Shown: piece after piece, positions 1-12,600 of the stretch
Layout of the letters: every line of letters starts with the position of its first letter
How positions within the stretch are numbered: position 1 is the first letter of the stretch
DNA from: Haliotis asinina
Taxonomy: Eukaryota > Mollusca > Gastropoda > Lepetellida > Haliotidae
Length of the DNA: 64,000 nucleotides
Assembly (NCBI RefSeq): GCF_037392515.1
Contig: NC_090283.1
Coordinates: 27,358,249-27,422,248 of the forward strand
Direction: 5' to 3'
The notes under the pieces: model-generated
What the model saw: only the letters and a program-made list of their open reading frames with translations
Told to the model about the DNA's origin: nothing
The model's database searches: none
Program-made: the position numbers and the translations under genes

Positions 1-152
1 ATTACATGAACACTCAAGCAACTTAAGTTATTTCCATGCTTGAAGCAAAAGGTTGAGTTAAGAATATCAAACATTGTTTGCAGGCTATAGCTAAGTTATT
101 GTTAAAGTTTCCAGTCATCACCAAAGTTTATATCACCTTGTCTTTCGTTCTA

Positions 153-592
153 CAGTGAAACCTGTCACCACTGGCACCTCTCAAAACCAGCACTCTGTCG
201 TAACCGGCATAAAATTTTGGTCCTGCCAATTTACCACGTTACTATGATTGTTTTCTGATCAGGCACCTGTCTATTCTGTTTTCTGGCCTGACTTTCTGGA
301 CCCAACAAGCAATCATAACCAACCTGCATGGTTATGCACAATCCAATCTCCTCTCGTCATGCTACATAATTAGGAAGTAGTGATTGCTTGTTGAATCTCT
401 TAAAATTACTGTGGTTAAGTTTTATACACACTAGGGGATTGCATTAACTGTTTTCAAGTGAGTGACATATGTCATATTCTGCAACTGTGGCAGCCATGTT
501 TTAAAATGATCATCACTGTCTGATCTCACACCCTGTCTAAACCAGCATTTTATTTCAGGCCCATGGGGTGCTGGTTTAGACATGTTTCACTG
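153..592. mobile_element. Non-autonomous pogo/Tigger-like DNA element (MITE)
   Basis: The ends are inverted repeats: CAGTGAAACCTGTC at the left, and at the right the reverse complement of CAGTGAAACATGTC, continuing into GCACC on both sides. The element is flanked on both sides by TA (151-152 and 593-594), the target duplication of Tc1/mariner/pogo elements. At 440 bp with no open frame it cannot encode a transposase. The family assignment rests on the CAGT start and the TA target. It ends about 70 bp before the first visible exon of the DZIP1-like gene. Confidence 0.65.
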
Positions 593-663
593 TATTTATA
601 TGGGATGCAATATGTTGAATCATGTAGTCAGGATGAATCCTGATGACGTGAATGTTGTTGTAG

Positions 664-3600
664 GTTATGACAGTTGAGTCCAAGCTGAAGACAGAGTTGG
701 ATAAACAGGAGAAGAAATGGCAGAGGAAGGTTCACAAGATGACGAAGCAGCATGCTGATGAACTGAGGAAGGTAAGTACTTCCATGTCACACTGGGTTTT
801 CTAGCTGTTGTTATTGAACCTTCAAGTGTGTCTTGACCACAAAGGATTTAATGAGAGTGGATTGAAGAACTGTTCGCAGATTGTCTGAAACCCACTGAAA
901 CGTAATCTGCTTGTTGGATTGAACTTTAATGTCACCTGAAATAGATATGTTTGGGATACATGTTCAGTTTATGTATTACTTGTATATACACTCTATATAG
1001 ATGATAGCTGCTCTCATACAATGTGTTGTGCACATGTACACATTACGCTTCATCAGTAGAGGACGTAACGTGTACGCGAGATGGTCTCCCTTACGTGTAC
1101 AAGTGACTACCTGAGAGGGGGTCACTCATACGTGTGACTCCCTGATCACAGAGAGAGAAATTCTGCATGTCACACAAAAACGTGTCTAAAAGTGTTATTT
1201 ATAAAAATAATTAAACAAAATTTGCTACAGTCATTGACAGATGGTCAAGTTATTGGATGACATGAATGAGAACATTCAAAAAGAGCAACTTAAATTGTCA
1301 AAAAATTACTAAAATGTGCAAAATTTGAGCAAAAATTGACGATATTCAACAGGGAACTTCACCTATGTACATATTTTTTAGAAACTTACATTTAGTATTT
1401 TCCCAAAGCTCATTCATGTTCATGGATAGCTCATCTGCACATAATTTGCTTGCATGGTTTATTATGTAAACATCTTGCCTGATCCTACATGGGGATCATT
1501 ATTTGATCTGTTAATTGATGAAAAGTCTTTGAGTGTATTTGATGTTAGATGATTCGTTCATAGTTGGACATAAGTAAGATACAGCAGCTTTCATATAGTG
1601 TCTAACATTCAGAAGTGTATATATAAATCAACAACAGATGGGGTTAAAAAAGGTGGGTTGAATGTTTTTTAATTCTGTTTTCCTTGCACTGCAAAACACA
1701 ACATGTTAGCTAATTTTCATCCCTGACTGGATGTGATGGTTCTCAGTTGGGTTTGGTTTTATCCTGTTGAAATGTCCAACAAAGGATATATGAAAAGTAA
1801 AGCTGCTGTTTAACATTGGTTACTGTTTCATTGTTACAGCTGAATGATGCTCTAGAACACACAAGTCGGGAGACAGGGAAACGGGCAACGACACCAGAGG
1901 CTCGGCAACAGCAACAGCAAGTGGAAAACCTACTCAGGGTATGCTTGTTCATCGTTTCTGAAAATGTCACATTAACAAAAGTATACCCATTAAAAAAACA
2001 GACACGAAAAACAGTTCCCTCATTGATGGGGGCAAATTTGAGTCGGCTCTAGAAACAGGTTACATGGCATTCAGGGAAAACTTTTGGCTGAAACCATAAG
2101 GAGTTTTGATTGAAATGCATTGCAGGTGCAACACCTTGTTTTTTTCATTCCAGAGGTCTCGAGAGCAGGAGAAGATGTTGACCTCACAGGAAGAAGCATT
2201 GAAGAAAGAAGTGGATAAACCAGTGAGTTTCTACACATGTCAGAAATTTGAAATCATATTTTCACACCAGGCGTCATGTAGGAAGGCACAGGTCCCAGTC
2301 GATTTTGGTGACCTTCACATGATTTTCACTCACGGTGACACTTTGAAGATTCCATCATATTAACCTGCATGTGAAATGTCAGCAAGATACCTCAAGAAAC
2401 ATTCACTGGATTGTCTTCATGTTTGACCCAAAGTTTGATCTAGGAAAGCTTGTCAGCAAGATATCTCACTGGACTTTCTTCATAGACTTTCAAGACTTCC
2501 CTTTGTTAGTGTTTTGTTGTATTTATGTCAAGGTCAAAGGGAGAAAATATTTGTGTCTTTGAACATCTACAGAGCAAGATATCAAGAGAGGTTGACTGGT
2601 CATGTCTTTGTTGATAATTAGCTTCATGTTCAACTATGACCTTCACTTTCATTCCTTTCTAAGAGTGATTTGATAATTTGTGGTGTTGGATTATGTCACC
2701 TTAGTGACAATGCTTGTTTTCGTTCAGACATACTGTAGTGTTGAGTGGTTGTGAGGTGTTTTTCACACTTTGTAATTTAGGATGACTGTTTTACAGCCAC
2801 ATATAGCTGAAAGGTGAAGTAACTGAACTTTGTCTGCAGATTGTTACGTCCCAGGTAACTCACCTGTCTGTTCCTAAGTCACCCCGCCCCACACGTCCCT
2901 CGTCACCTGGGAGGATGATGAGCATGGTGCCCAGTGAAGAGGATGATGAAAGCACAAGTAAGTTGTGATCTGCAGGATCTTCTGTGGTGATGACCAACAC
3001 TGCACTGGTATCATGACCTGTAGAAATACATTTTGTCAAGATATGATACCTTGATACATAGGATCATTACACTATTTTGACAGTGAGTCTGCCATATAAT
3101 ATCTTCATAGAAAGGTTGTGATACTATACATATCTTGATAGTAAAGTGTAGAAATGATACATGTCTTGATAGCAGGGTGGTGATTCTGTGTGTATGTTGA
3201 TATTAAAGTCTCGAGATGATACTAAAGCTGCAACAGTTCATTTTGATTCATTGAAAATCAAATTTGACACCTTAGTTTCGTTCCTTGATAACCATCATCA
3301 CTATTTCGATTTGATATTTGAATACATATTTAAATAATTTCCACACAGTCCAAACATAAATTTGACACCAGCTCGAACAGTTTCAAGTCCTGAAATAATG
3401 CAAAATATAATTTGTTCATGCCTAGCTTATTATCCAGTGAGAATTGTCATCAGTAGATATAGCCATTTTGACAATGGATTTCATGCTACAAAAATGTGAC
3501 TCTGAGAATTAAAATCTGATGTTTTTACTTGTATGAAGAATCGACTTGAAAAATATTGAATCAAGGGTCCAATATTGAAAATTTAATGAATCATGGTATG

Positions 3601-6600
3601 GGTGAATTGTTGCAACCCTATATGATGCATATCTTGACAGTAAGGTTGTGATTCTGTATGTATCCTTACAACAAGGACCTTGACAGTAGGGTTGTGATTC
3701 TGTATGTATCCTTACAACAAGGACCTGATAGTAAGGTTATCATGTTGTGCTTGTCTAGCTGGGAATGCTAGTGGAAATAACAGCTGTTACCTTGTTGGAG
3801 ACATTATTGACTACTTTCTGTTGACCAGTGTTTGGCACCGGCAGCATGAGCAACACTGGGCGGAGAACCTTGCAGAGCACACTTGGGTTAGTAGCACTCA
3901 CTCACTCAGTTCTCTGTATCTCATAATGTTAGTTTGTTAGGCTAACACTGCTTTCAATCACACCATGTCACTCTTGTCTTTCACAATTCTTCAGTGTTTG
4001 TGAAAAGCAGCAAAATTGGATACCAGTATTTGAACCAGACCATGAATCTCTGATTGATCCTATATTGTTTGTGACTCTGATCTTTGGTCGGTGAGGCATA
4101 GTGGGGTGCCTAGTGGTTGGAGCATTTGCTCCTCATGCTGAAGACCAGGGTTTGATTCCCCACATAGGTTCCATGTCTGAAGTCCATTTCTGGTGTTCAC
4201 CATTGTGATATTGTTGGAATATTGCTGAAAGCAGCTTTAAACTCAAACTCACTCATTCTTTGGTCTGCCTGACAAAAGTTATCTCTGGTCTACGATTTGT
4301 GCCACATTAAAGCAAAGGGCGGCTGTGTCTGCTGAAGACCTGTGTTACGTTTCCTACATGAATACAATGTGTGAAGCCCAATTCTAGTGTCCCCTCCGGT
4401 GATATTGCTGGAGTATTGCTAAAAGGGGCTTTAATCATACTCAACCACTTACTCACTCATTCACTTCAGAGCAGTGTAAAACTTGGCTTTTTACTTACTG
4501 TGATATGGATTAAGTCTCCACACTATCTTTGTCTTATGTTCCTGACTGCATGTTGTGTCGTTTTTCTTGTTTTGTGCAATATTGCTTTCATCACATCCAT
4601 CTATTATTCAGTGTCAAATATTGCTAGTGTGAATATCCCCATAAAAGTAGAAAAGTGTGTGAAAAGACCAACTTATTAACCTACATCTATCATATTTTGG
4701 GATGGGATGTGTTAAAATACTAATCAATGTTTTTGTCTGATAGAACAACAGGCACCCTGGGTGAACGTACCCTTGGCACGACCCAGTTCCTGGAACAGCT
4801 GAGAAAGAATCCCACCCTGAAGATCATGCATGATGAGTTTGCTTCCTTGCTGGATGAGCAGGTGGCCAAGAGAGGAATACCACATGTAGGTCACCCACAA
4901 TTACTTGGCTCATACATAGGCACAGGTGGATCATAGATAGACACAGGTGGATCATAGATAGGCACAGGTGGATAACACATAGGCACAGGTGGATCATAGA
5001 TAGGCACAGGTGGATTATAGATAGGCATGGGTGGTTCATAGATAGGCACAGGTGTTATATAGGTAGGCGCAGTTGGTTCATAGCTCATAGATAGGCATAT
5101 GTAGCTCACTGATAGGCACAGGTGGATCATAGATAAGAACAAGTGGATCATAGATAGACATGGGTGGTTCAGAGACAGGTACAGGTGGATCATAGGTAGG
5201 CACAGTTGGTTCATAGATAGGCATGGGTGGGTCATAAATAGGAATAGGTGGGTCATAGATAGACTTAGTTCAAAGATAAGCGCAGGTGGATCATAGATAA
5301 GCCATGTGGTGGTAAACAGACACAGTTCGTTCCTTGATCTGCAAGGTTCATCAATAGGAATTGGTGGGTCATAGATAGGCACAGCTGAATCATAAATAGG
5401 TTACTTGTATTATTTTACTTGTTGTGACAAATTTAATAATCTTTTTCAAGAAATCTGCACTTTTCTGGAACAAGAAGAAAAACAGACTTAAAACTATTCC
5501 TCCTTGCATGTGATTCTAGGGCACACATGGAATCACTCAACAAGTGCTGGACAACAAGCTGGCCATGATGAAAACACAGAGACAGTCATATGTCAAGGTG
5601 AGTGCAGGCCCAGAGGACATGCAAGGGACGCAAAGCTGCCTTTCCTGTGTAGAGTCCCTCACATGATGGGTCAACCCTGTTGTGACCCCAGACCTACACG
5701 CATGCTTGTTGGTCCCACAGGAGTTACTAGATGTGTCAACTTCCGCATCTTCCGGCGTCGTCCCTGGCTGACTGAGGACACATAGTGAAAATCAATGTTA
5801 AATCCACGCACAAATTCTCACTTTCCCATTGTGTTCACCTCATGTTCATATCAGTATGATATAATTCTTTTCCATGGAATATTCCTCTAAGGCTATATAA
5901 TTTTCATAGGCAATTTCTGGGATATTTTCTCGTATTTTTCCTGCAAAATCTATTAGACATGAAAACAATATATTGTTTACAAAAGCATCACTATGAATAT
6001 CAGTTTAACTGAGGTAAGAGCCATAAACTGACATGTTACCTTTTAATACCTGACAAAATTGATTTGAGTTGTATTTGTCACACACACACACTAGAAAAAG
6101 TAGGATGGGGATACACTGATCAATGGTTTTCACAAATGTTGTCTTTTTAACATTTTCATATGTATTTGCAGAAATTCCCTGATTTTGAGGCTCTTCGACA
6201 GCATTATGATAGAATTGCTGAAACGAAGGCACGTGAGAAAGTGAGAGCCATGAAGACATCCCCCCCACTGCCACGTGAGTACAGCTGAACTTGTGGGCAT
6301 CCTAATGCAGGGCTTGATTTAGTGCTTTGTTTCTTACACATGGTGCAACCCAGTATTGCAAAGAGCAACCTAGTTATGAGTGTAACTTGCACAAGGTGCA
6401 AGTTATTTTTTGAGAAATAAGTCAACAATAAATCTACCGTTATAAGCATAAATATGTCAGTTCATTTTCTTCTAAATTTTTAATAACTGTGGCAAGGAAA
6501 CATTGCTATTCAAAGACACGTCTCGGCTATGACAGCTCTTGTAAACAGGGATCAGCTGTGACTTTGTGTTGCTATGGTTTCATGGATACTACATCATGGA

Positions 6601-9600
6601 CATATGAAATTTTAACACAGCACGTTGCAACAGGAACTTGGTTGGTGCAACTCGGTGTTTATCTTAGGTTGCACCTGGTGCAAGTAGCTTAACACATCTT
6701 ATGTCAAGCCTCGTAATGCAATCTGTCCTTCACATTTGGCCTGTGTTTCTGTTGTCTGTGGTGTGATGTAAACAGTGATCTTCTCTAACTCCATAAAGAC
6801 CATTTCTCGTGTCATCTGCCATGATATTGCTGGAATATTACTAAAAACACTTCTGGCCATTGCTGGACCAATTTGGTAATCTGTATTTGGGCTATAGTCA
6901 TATTCTCTTTCTCTCTCCTTTGTGGCTTGTTTGGGGCCTGAATTGGACTTCTGCATTTTGCACTTTGAACCAAATTTTCTGAAAATGAAATTTTAGCTCT
7001 GCAATCATTTCTTTAGAAACCAGAACTGTGAAGGTCCCGGGTTAGAATAGGCCTTCAGCAACCCATGCTTGCCATAAAAAGTGACTATGCTTGTCATAAG
7101 GGGCGACTAATGGGATCGGGTGGTGAGGCCTGCTGACTTTGTTGACACATGTCATCAGTTCCCAATTGTACAAATGGATGCTCATGTTGTTGATCACAGG
7201 ATTTTCTGGTCCAAACTCGATTATTTACAGACCGCCGTCACATAGAGCTGGAATATTGCTAAGTGCGACGTAAAACTAAACTCACTCACTCTTTAGAAAC
7301 CACTTGACTTGCCATCTGTGTAGGGACAGTAGTAGGGAAAACATGGTAAGTAAAGTATTGATTTGTCACAGTGTCGTCCCAGGTTCGATGTCCAAAATGA
7401 AAGCTTATTTCACGTGTCATGATTTAGCAGAGTATGAATTAAAAGTGTGTAAAAGCATTCTCACTCTATTCTAAACCTGCCTCAAGATAATCAGGTTACA
7501 GATTTGCCATTCCCGAAAGTCATCGGTTGGTTCATTTGTTGTTTAATGCTACACTCAGCTACACTCCAGCTACACTCAGCTACACTCCAGCTACACTCCA
7601 GCTACACTCCAGCTACACTCCAGCTACACTCAGCTACACTCAGCTACACTCCAGCTACACTCCAGCTACACTCAGCTACACTCCAGCTACACTCAGCTAC
7701 ACTCAGCTACACTCCAGCTACACTCAGCTACACTCAGCTACACTCCAGCTACACTCAGCTACACTCCAGCTATAAGGCAGTTTGATCTGGACTAGACAGT
7801 CCAGTGGTCAACAGCATGAGCATCAATCTATGCATATGGTCATCCAAGTCACAGAGCCTGACCACCCATCCAGTTAGTTGTCTCTTATGACAAGCATGGG
7901 TTACTTGAAGACCTATTCTCATCCCAGAAAGTCAAATGAGGGAGATGCCCAATACTTGGAGACAAGGGAATCATAGTATAACATGGATGTATATAGCAAT
8001 AAGGTAAAATTTATTTAATAAAACAATATCAACTTCAGTAGGGGGACTTTACTGAATTCAATTTGCGAGGTAAAGAAGTTGTTTTTAAGATAGTAGCATA
8101 ATTGTTGTTTCCTAATGCATGACTCAAAAATATGAAAAGTTCAAGACCGGGGCACCATTAAAATAAACATTTTAACAAATATGTTGCCTCAAAGCTAACC
8201 TTAACACAGTAATCGGTATTTCAGTGAAAGTAGAAAAACATAGTAAAATTTCTGACATGGAAAAGAGCAGTAGCTTGCCGTTTGTTGTTTTTCATGCATG
8301 TTGTCTGTATGCATCATCTCTTATGTGATTTCACTGTGTTATCATGCCAACGAATTATGTAAGCCACTTTAAAAACTATGCTAAATCAATTCTGTAATCA
8401 TGTTGTATATATGATATCAGTTGTTGTTTTCCAGCTCGCAATCTGAACCACTCACTGCCCACATCACACGTAGGATCTCAGCAGTCATCTTTGAAGTCCC
8501 CTGCACAAACTCCAGCCCGCTCACCAAGCCCCAGGGTGAGAAGCCCCCAGCCCCAGGGTAGGAACCCAAGCTCCTCCCCACCTAAACCTGCCCCTCGGTC
8601 CACCACTCCACAGAGAACTCTACAGTCAACTGGGTAAGTCAGTGTTTCTGTAGACTAAAGCTCAGCCTCTGAATATATATAATAACCTGTGCGACGCAGA
8701 ATGGAGGAGTACATCCCATCCATAGGTACATCCCATGCAGACGCCAGTTGATTTTGGTGACCTTGACCTTATTTTCAAGGTCCCCCTGACTCTTTGACTG
8801 CTTTTCAGACTCTGTTAACACTGTATCTCATGAACTGTTGTACCCAATGTCTTCAAATTTGGTGACAGCCTACATTGGGTCATTACACAGACACCATTCG
8901 ATTTTGGTGACCATAACCTTATTTTCACCACAACTCTTGTACATTGTAACCAGTGTCCTCAATTTTGTCAACAGCCTACATTGGGTGATTATTCAGACAC
9001 CAGTCATTTTACGCATCTTGTGTGAGTAAAAAGTAATGACTGTATTATAAATATTTCATTCTTCTTTAGCAGCAGGGGACATTGCCATGTAAGTGGCAAA
9101 CACTTGTTTTGATAGTAACAAACGAACCCATATAAATTGAGAAGGAGTCCCAGGGACTGAAGAGATCTGAGAAAATCTAGACTTGTTTCATATATAGCTT
9201 TAGCATTGCAGAGAAGGCTTGGCAGTAGGGAAATTAATGTGGTTCAGGGACAGACTAGTGTTTTGTTACTAGTAGATGCAATGTTTACTAACTGCTTGAT
9301 TATGTCAGACTAGGTTGATGAGATCAAACCATGTTCAACTAAATGGTAAAACCAGTCACATATGTACTGACTTTCATCTTTTTGTGTGTGTTTTTATAAT
9401 TTTTTTATGTGAGATATGCAAGTAAAAACTGGTGGGATTTATGTAAATCTGCATGTAAAATATAGGCAAGGTGTGCTGCCTTTTAAGTGTACCTCCTTAA
9501 TTACAAAAAATGAATAATTCTTATAAGTAAACATTTCAACAATGATAAATTTACAGACCATCCATTTAATCATTAGCACACAAAAACTTTATACAGCAGT

Positions 9601-12600
9601 TCAAAATCAGTGCCACTGTTCAGCTGTAGAAAGGATCGAAGTCAAATTCCAATAGACTGTCATCTAATCAAGGAATGGTAGATCATTATTGCTTATGGCC
9701 TCATGTTCTGATCATAACTTCCTACAGCTCTTTAGTAAGTAAATACATATACAGGTATTTTGTTAGTTTGGGTGTTTTACACTAATTACAAATTCTAAAT
9801 TATCTAGAATTACAAATTCGAATGTTTTAGCGTATGCTTTTTCTGATGTTAAATGCATTTTAATATGTATATTTGCTTGCTGAAATCCTTGTATTACATC
9901 TAAAGTGAAAAGTATTTTGCTCAGACATTTGAATAATATTTGCTGAAATGTGCATAATATTCAGCTCCACGACTGAGTGGACCAGCACTCAGTGGGATTC
10001 TGAGGAAGAGTCCGAGGAGGAAGAGGTGGGAGGAAGAGGCCAACCTATTATGGTGACACCTTCCAAGTCTAATCGCCAACCAGCCCCCTCTCCCAGTCCC
10101 CGCCCCCGGGGGCAACTGATCCAGTCAAAACCCCTACATGACATTGATGACGATGACTGGGATGATTCAGAGAGGTGAGCTGATGTTGCTTTGGGCAGGT
10201 GGAACAGAGTAGTCATTAAAGCATTCACTCATCACGGCGAAGACCTGTGTGCGCTTCCCCACATGAGCACAGTGTGTAAACCCATTTCTTCCCCTGCCGT
10301 AATACTGCATGAATATTGCTAAAAGGGGTTTGGAATTAAAGCCACTCACTCACTCACTGACTCACTGATGGTGCTATTACATGTCAGAATATATCATGGA
10401 AACTAAATTGTTATGGGAGATGTTTTATTTAATCAGTCATGGCATTACTGGAAGTAATTTAATCCAGCACATTATCTTTTGTCTACACTTTTACTTCACT
10501 GAGGATTGCTTCATTGAACACTGGAGAGGGAAGGCTAGAGGTTAATGCATTCACTCGTCATATTGAAGACCCGGGTTTGATTTCCCACCTGAATACAATG
10601 TGTGAAGCCCATTTCTGGTGTACCCCAATGTGATATTGCTGGAATGTTGCTAAAAGGGGCTTAAAAGTATGCCTTTATTACAGTACTTTTTAAATAACAG
10701 ACTGTGGAACAAACAAAGGATCAGTATTATGAGCTCTCTTCAGAAGGGGATAATGACATTCGGAGAAGTAATTCAAATAGTTGTCTCTCCTGACTATAAG
10801 CTTTTCAGAGACCTACTTGATCCATGAACACCTGCGGGTTCTCACCACGAAGCACAATTCATGGAGCATCCTTTTAATTTAAAGTAAAAGCCAGATTGTG
10901 TAAGTTCTCTGTTGCATGATTCTCTGTCACTGGTCCATATCTCCATTGAACTTTATTATGAAGCCTGTCATCAACTCACTGTTTAGTCACACATATTATT
11001 CAGTGAAATAAATTAACTACTCCCACTGGATTAAAACTCACTCACTCACCAACTAAAACTGTCCAACTTACCCAACCAAAACTGAAATGTATCTCAAGCA
11101 TTTGTTAAAATGGCTATAAGAGTTTACAGTATGTACCCATCCTTTGTGTTACAGCATGGTAACTCCAAAACCTGCGCCGGTCAAGACCCGGGTCATCATG
11201 TCACAGCCGAAGGGACAGAAAGTGTCAGAACTCTCACGGTCAATAGAGTCGCAACTTGTGGTACGTTCTTTCAGTTAGCTTGAGCTGTCATTATGGGTTT
11301 GTGCAAATGTCAAATAACATTGAACTGCTGTAAACATCCTTTTTGTATCTTTGGATGGAGACTATAAGGGGGTATTACATGGCAAAGAATGATACCATTT
11401 GACTCGTCATTTACATCAAGCAGTCTGTTTAATTCACTGCAGGATTATTTTTCACTCTGTAAACTTTCAAGGCATCAGTGAAGAAATAATTTCAGTATTA
11501 AAGTTTTCACCTCCATGTCTATGAACACAGGATGAATTTCAAACAGATCTATTAACCATGTATTTAGGAAATAGCTTCTAAAACATGTTTTTACATAATA
11601 CAAATCTACTGAATACTTTGACAAGTTTTCATTCCAAAACGTTATTGTAATACAGCTATTAGACTTAATCTTTGTTGTTTGGACATGACTCTGATGTTGA
11701 CATTTTTCTTTTTAGGGGAGGAAGAAAGAAGACAAGCCATTTGGAGGTGTGGACACGATGGAGAAAACTGGAGGAAAGAAAACCAATAATGTAGATATCC
11801 TGGTAGGTGACCTGACTGTGTGGCTTGTTGTTATGTGGTGTCTGATTCATGCAGATCTTACAGATGCTCTCATACACAACCTGATACTGTGTATGTGGTG
11901 TCTGATTCATGCAGATCTTACAGATGCGCTCATACACAACCTGATACTGTGTATGTGGTGTCTGATTCATGCAGATCTTACAGATGCGCTCATACACAAC
12001 CTGATACTGTGTATGTGGTGTCTGATTCATGCAGATCTTACAGATGCGCTCATACACAACCTGATACTGTGTATGTGGTGTCTGATTCATGCAGATCTTA
12101 CAGATGCGCTCATACACAACCTGATACTGTGTATGTGGTGTCTGGTTCATGCAGATCTTACAGATGCGCTCATACACAACCTGATACTGTGTATGTGGTG
12201 TCTGATTCATGCAGATCTTACAGATGCGCTCATACACAACCTGATACTGTGTATGTGGTGTCTGATTCATGCAGATCTTACAGATGCGCTCATACACAAC
12301 CTGATACTGTGTATGTGGTGTCTGGTTCATGCAGATCTTACAGATGCGCTCATACACAACCTGATACTGTGTATGTGGTGTCTGGTTCATGCAGATCTTA
12401 CAGATGCGCTCATACACAACCTGATACTGTGTATGTGGTGTCTGGTTGTCTGCATCATGCAGATTTCATGAATGCACTGATACTGGTAAGGTATCCTATG
12501 TTATGTTGGTCCAGTATATGTGCTTATACTGGTTGCAGATGGATGCACTGAAATCATGATAGTCTCTTCACAATAATTAGCATGTTACACAGTGTCACAG

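Noticed and set aside
4824-5382. Minus-strand open frame of 163 codons with repeats
   Set aside because: Entirely within the 20-bp minisatellite in an intron of the DZIP1-like gene.
11665-12551. Long open frames of 240-250 codons on both strands
   Set aside because: They come from the 60-bp tandem unit, whose length is a multiple of three and lacks stops; the region is an intron.
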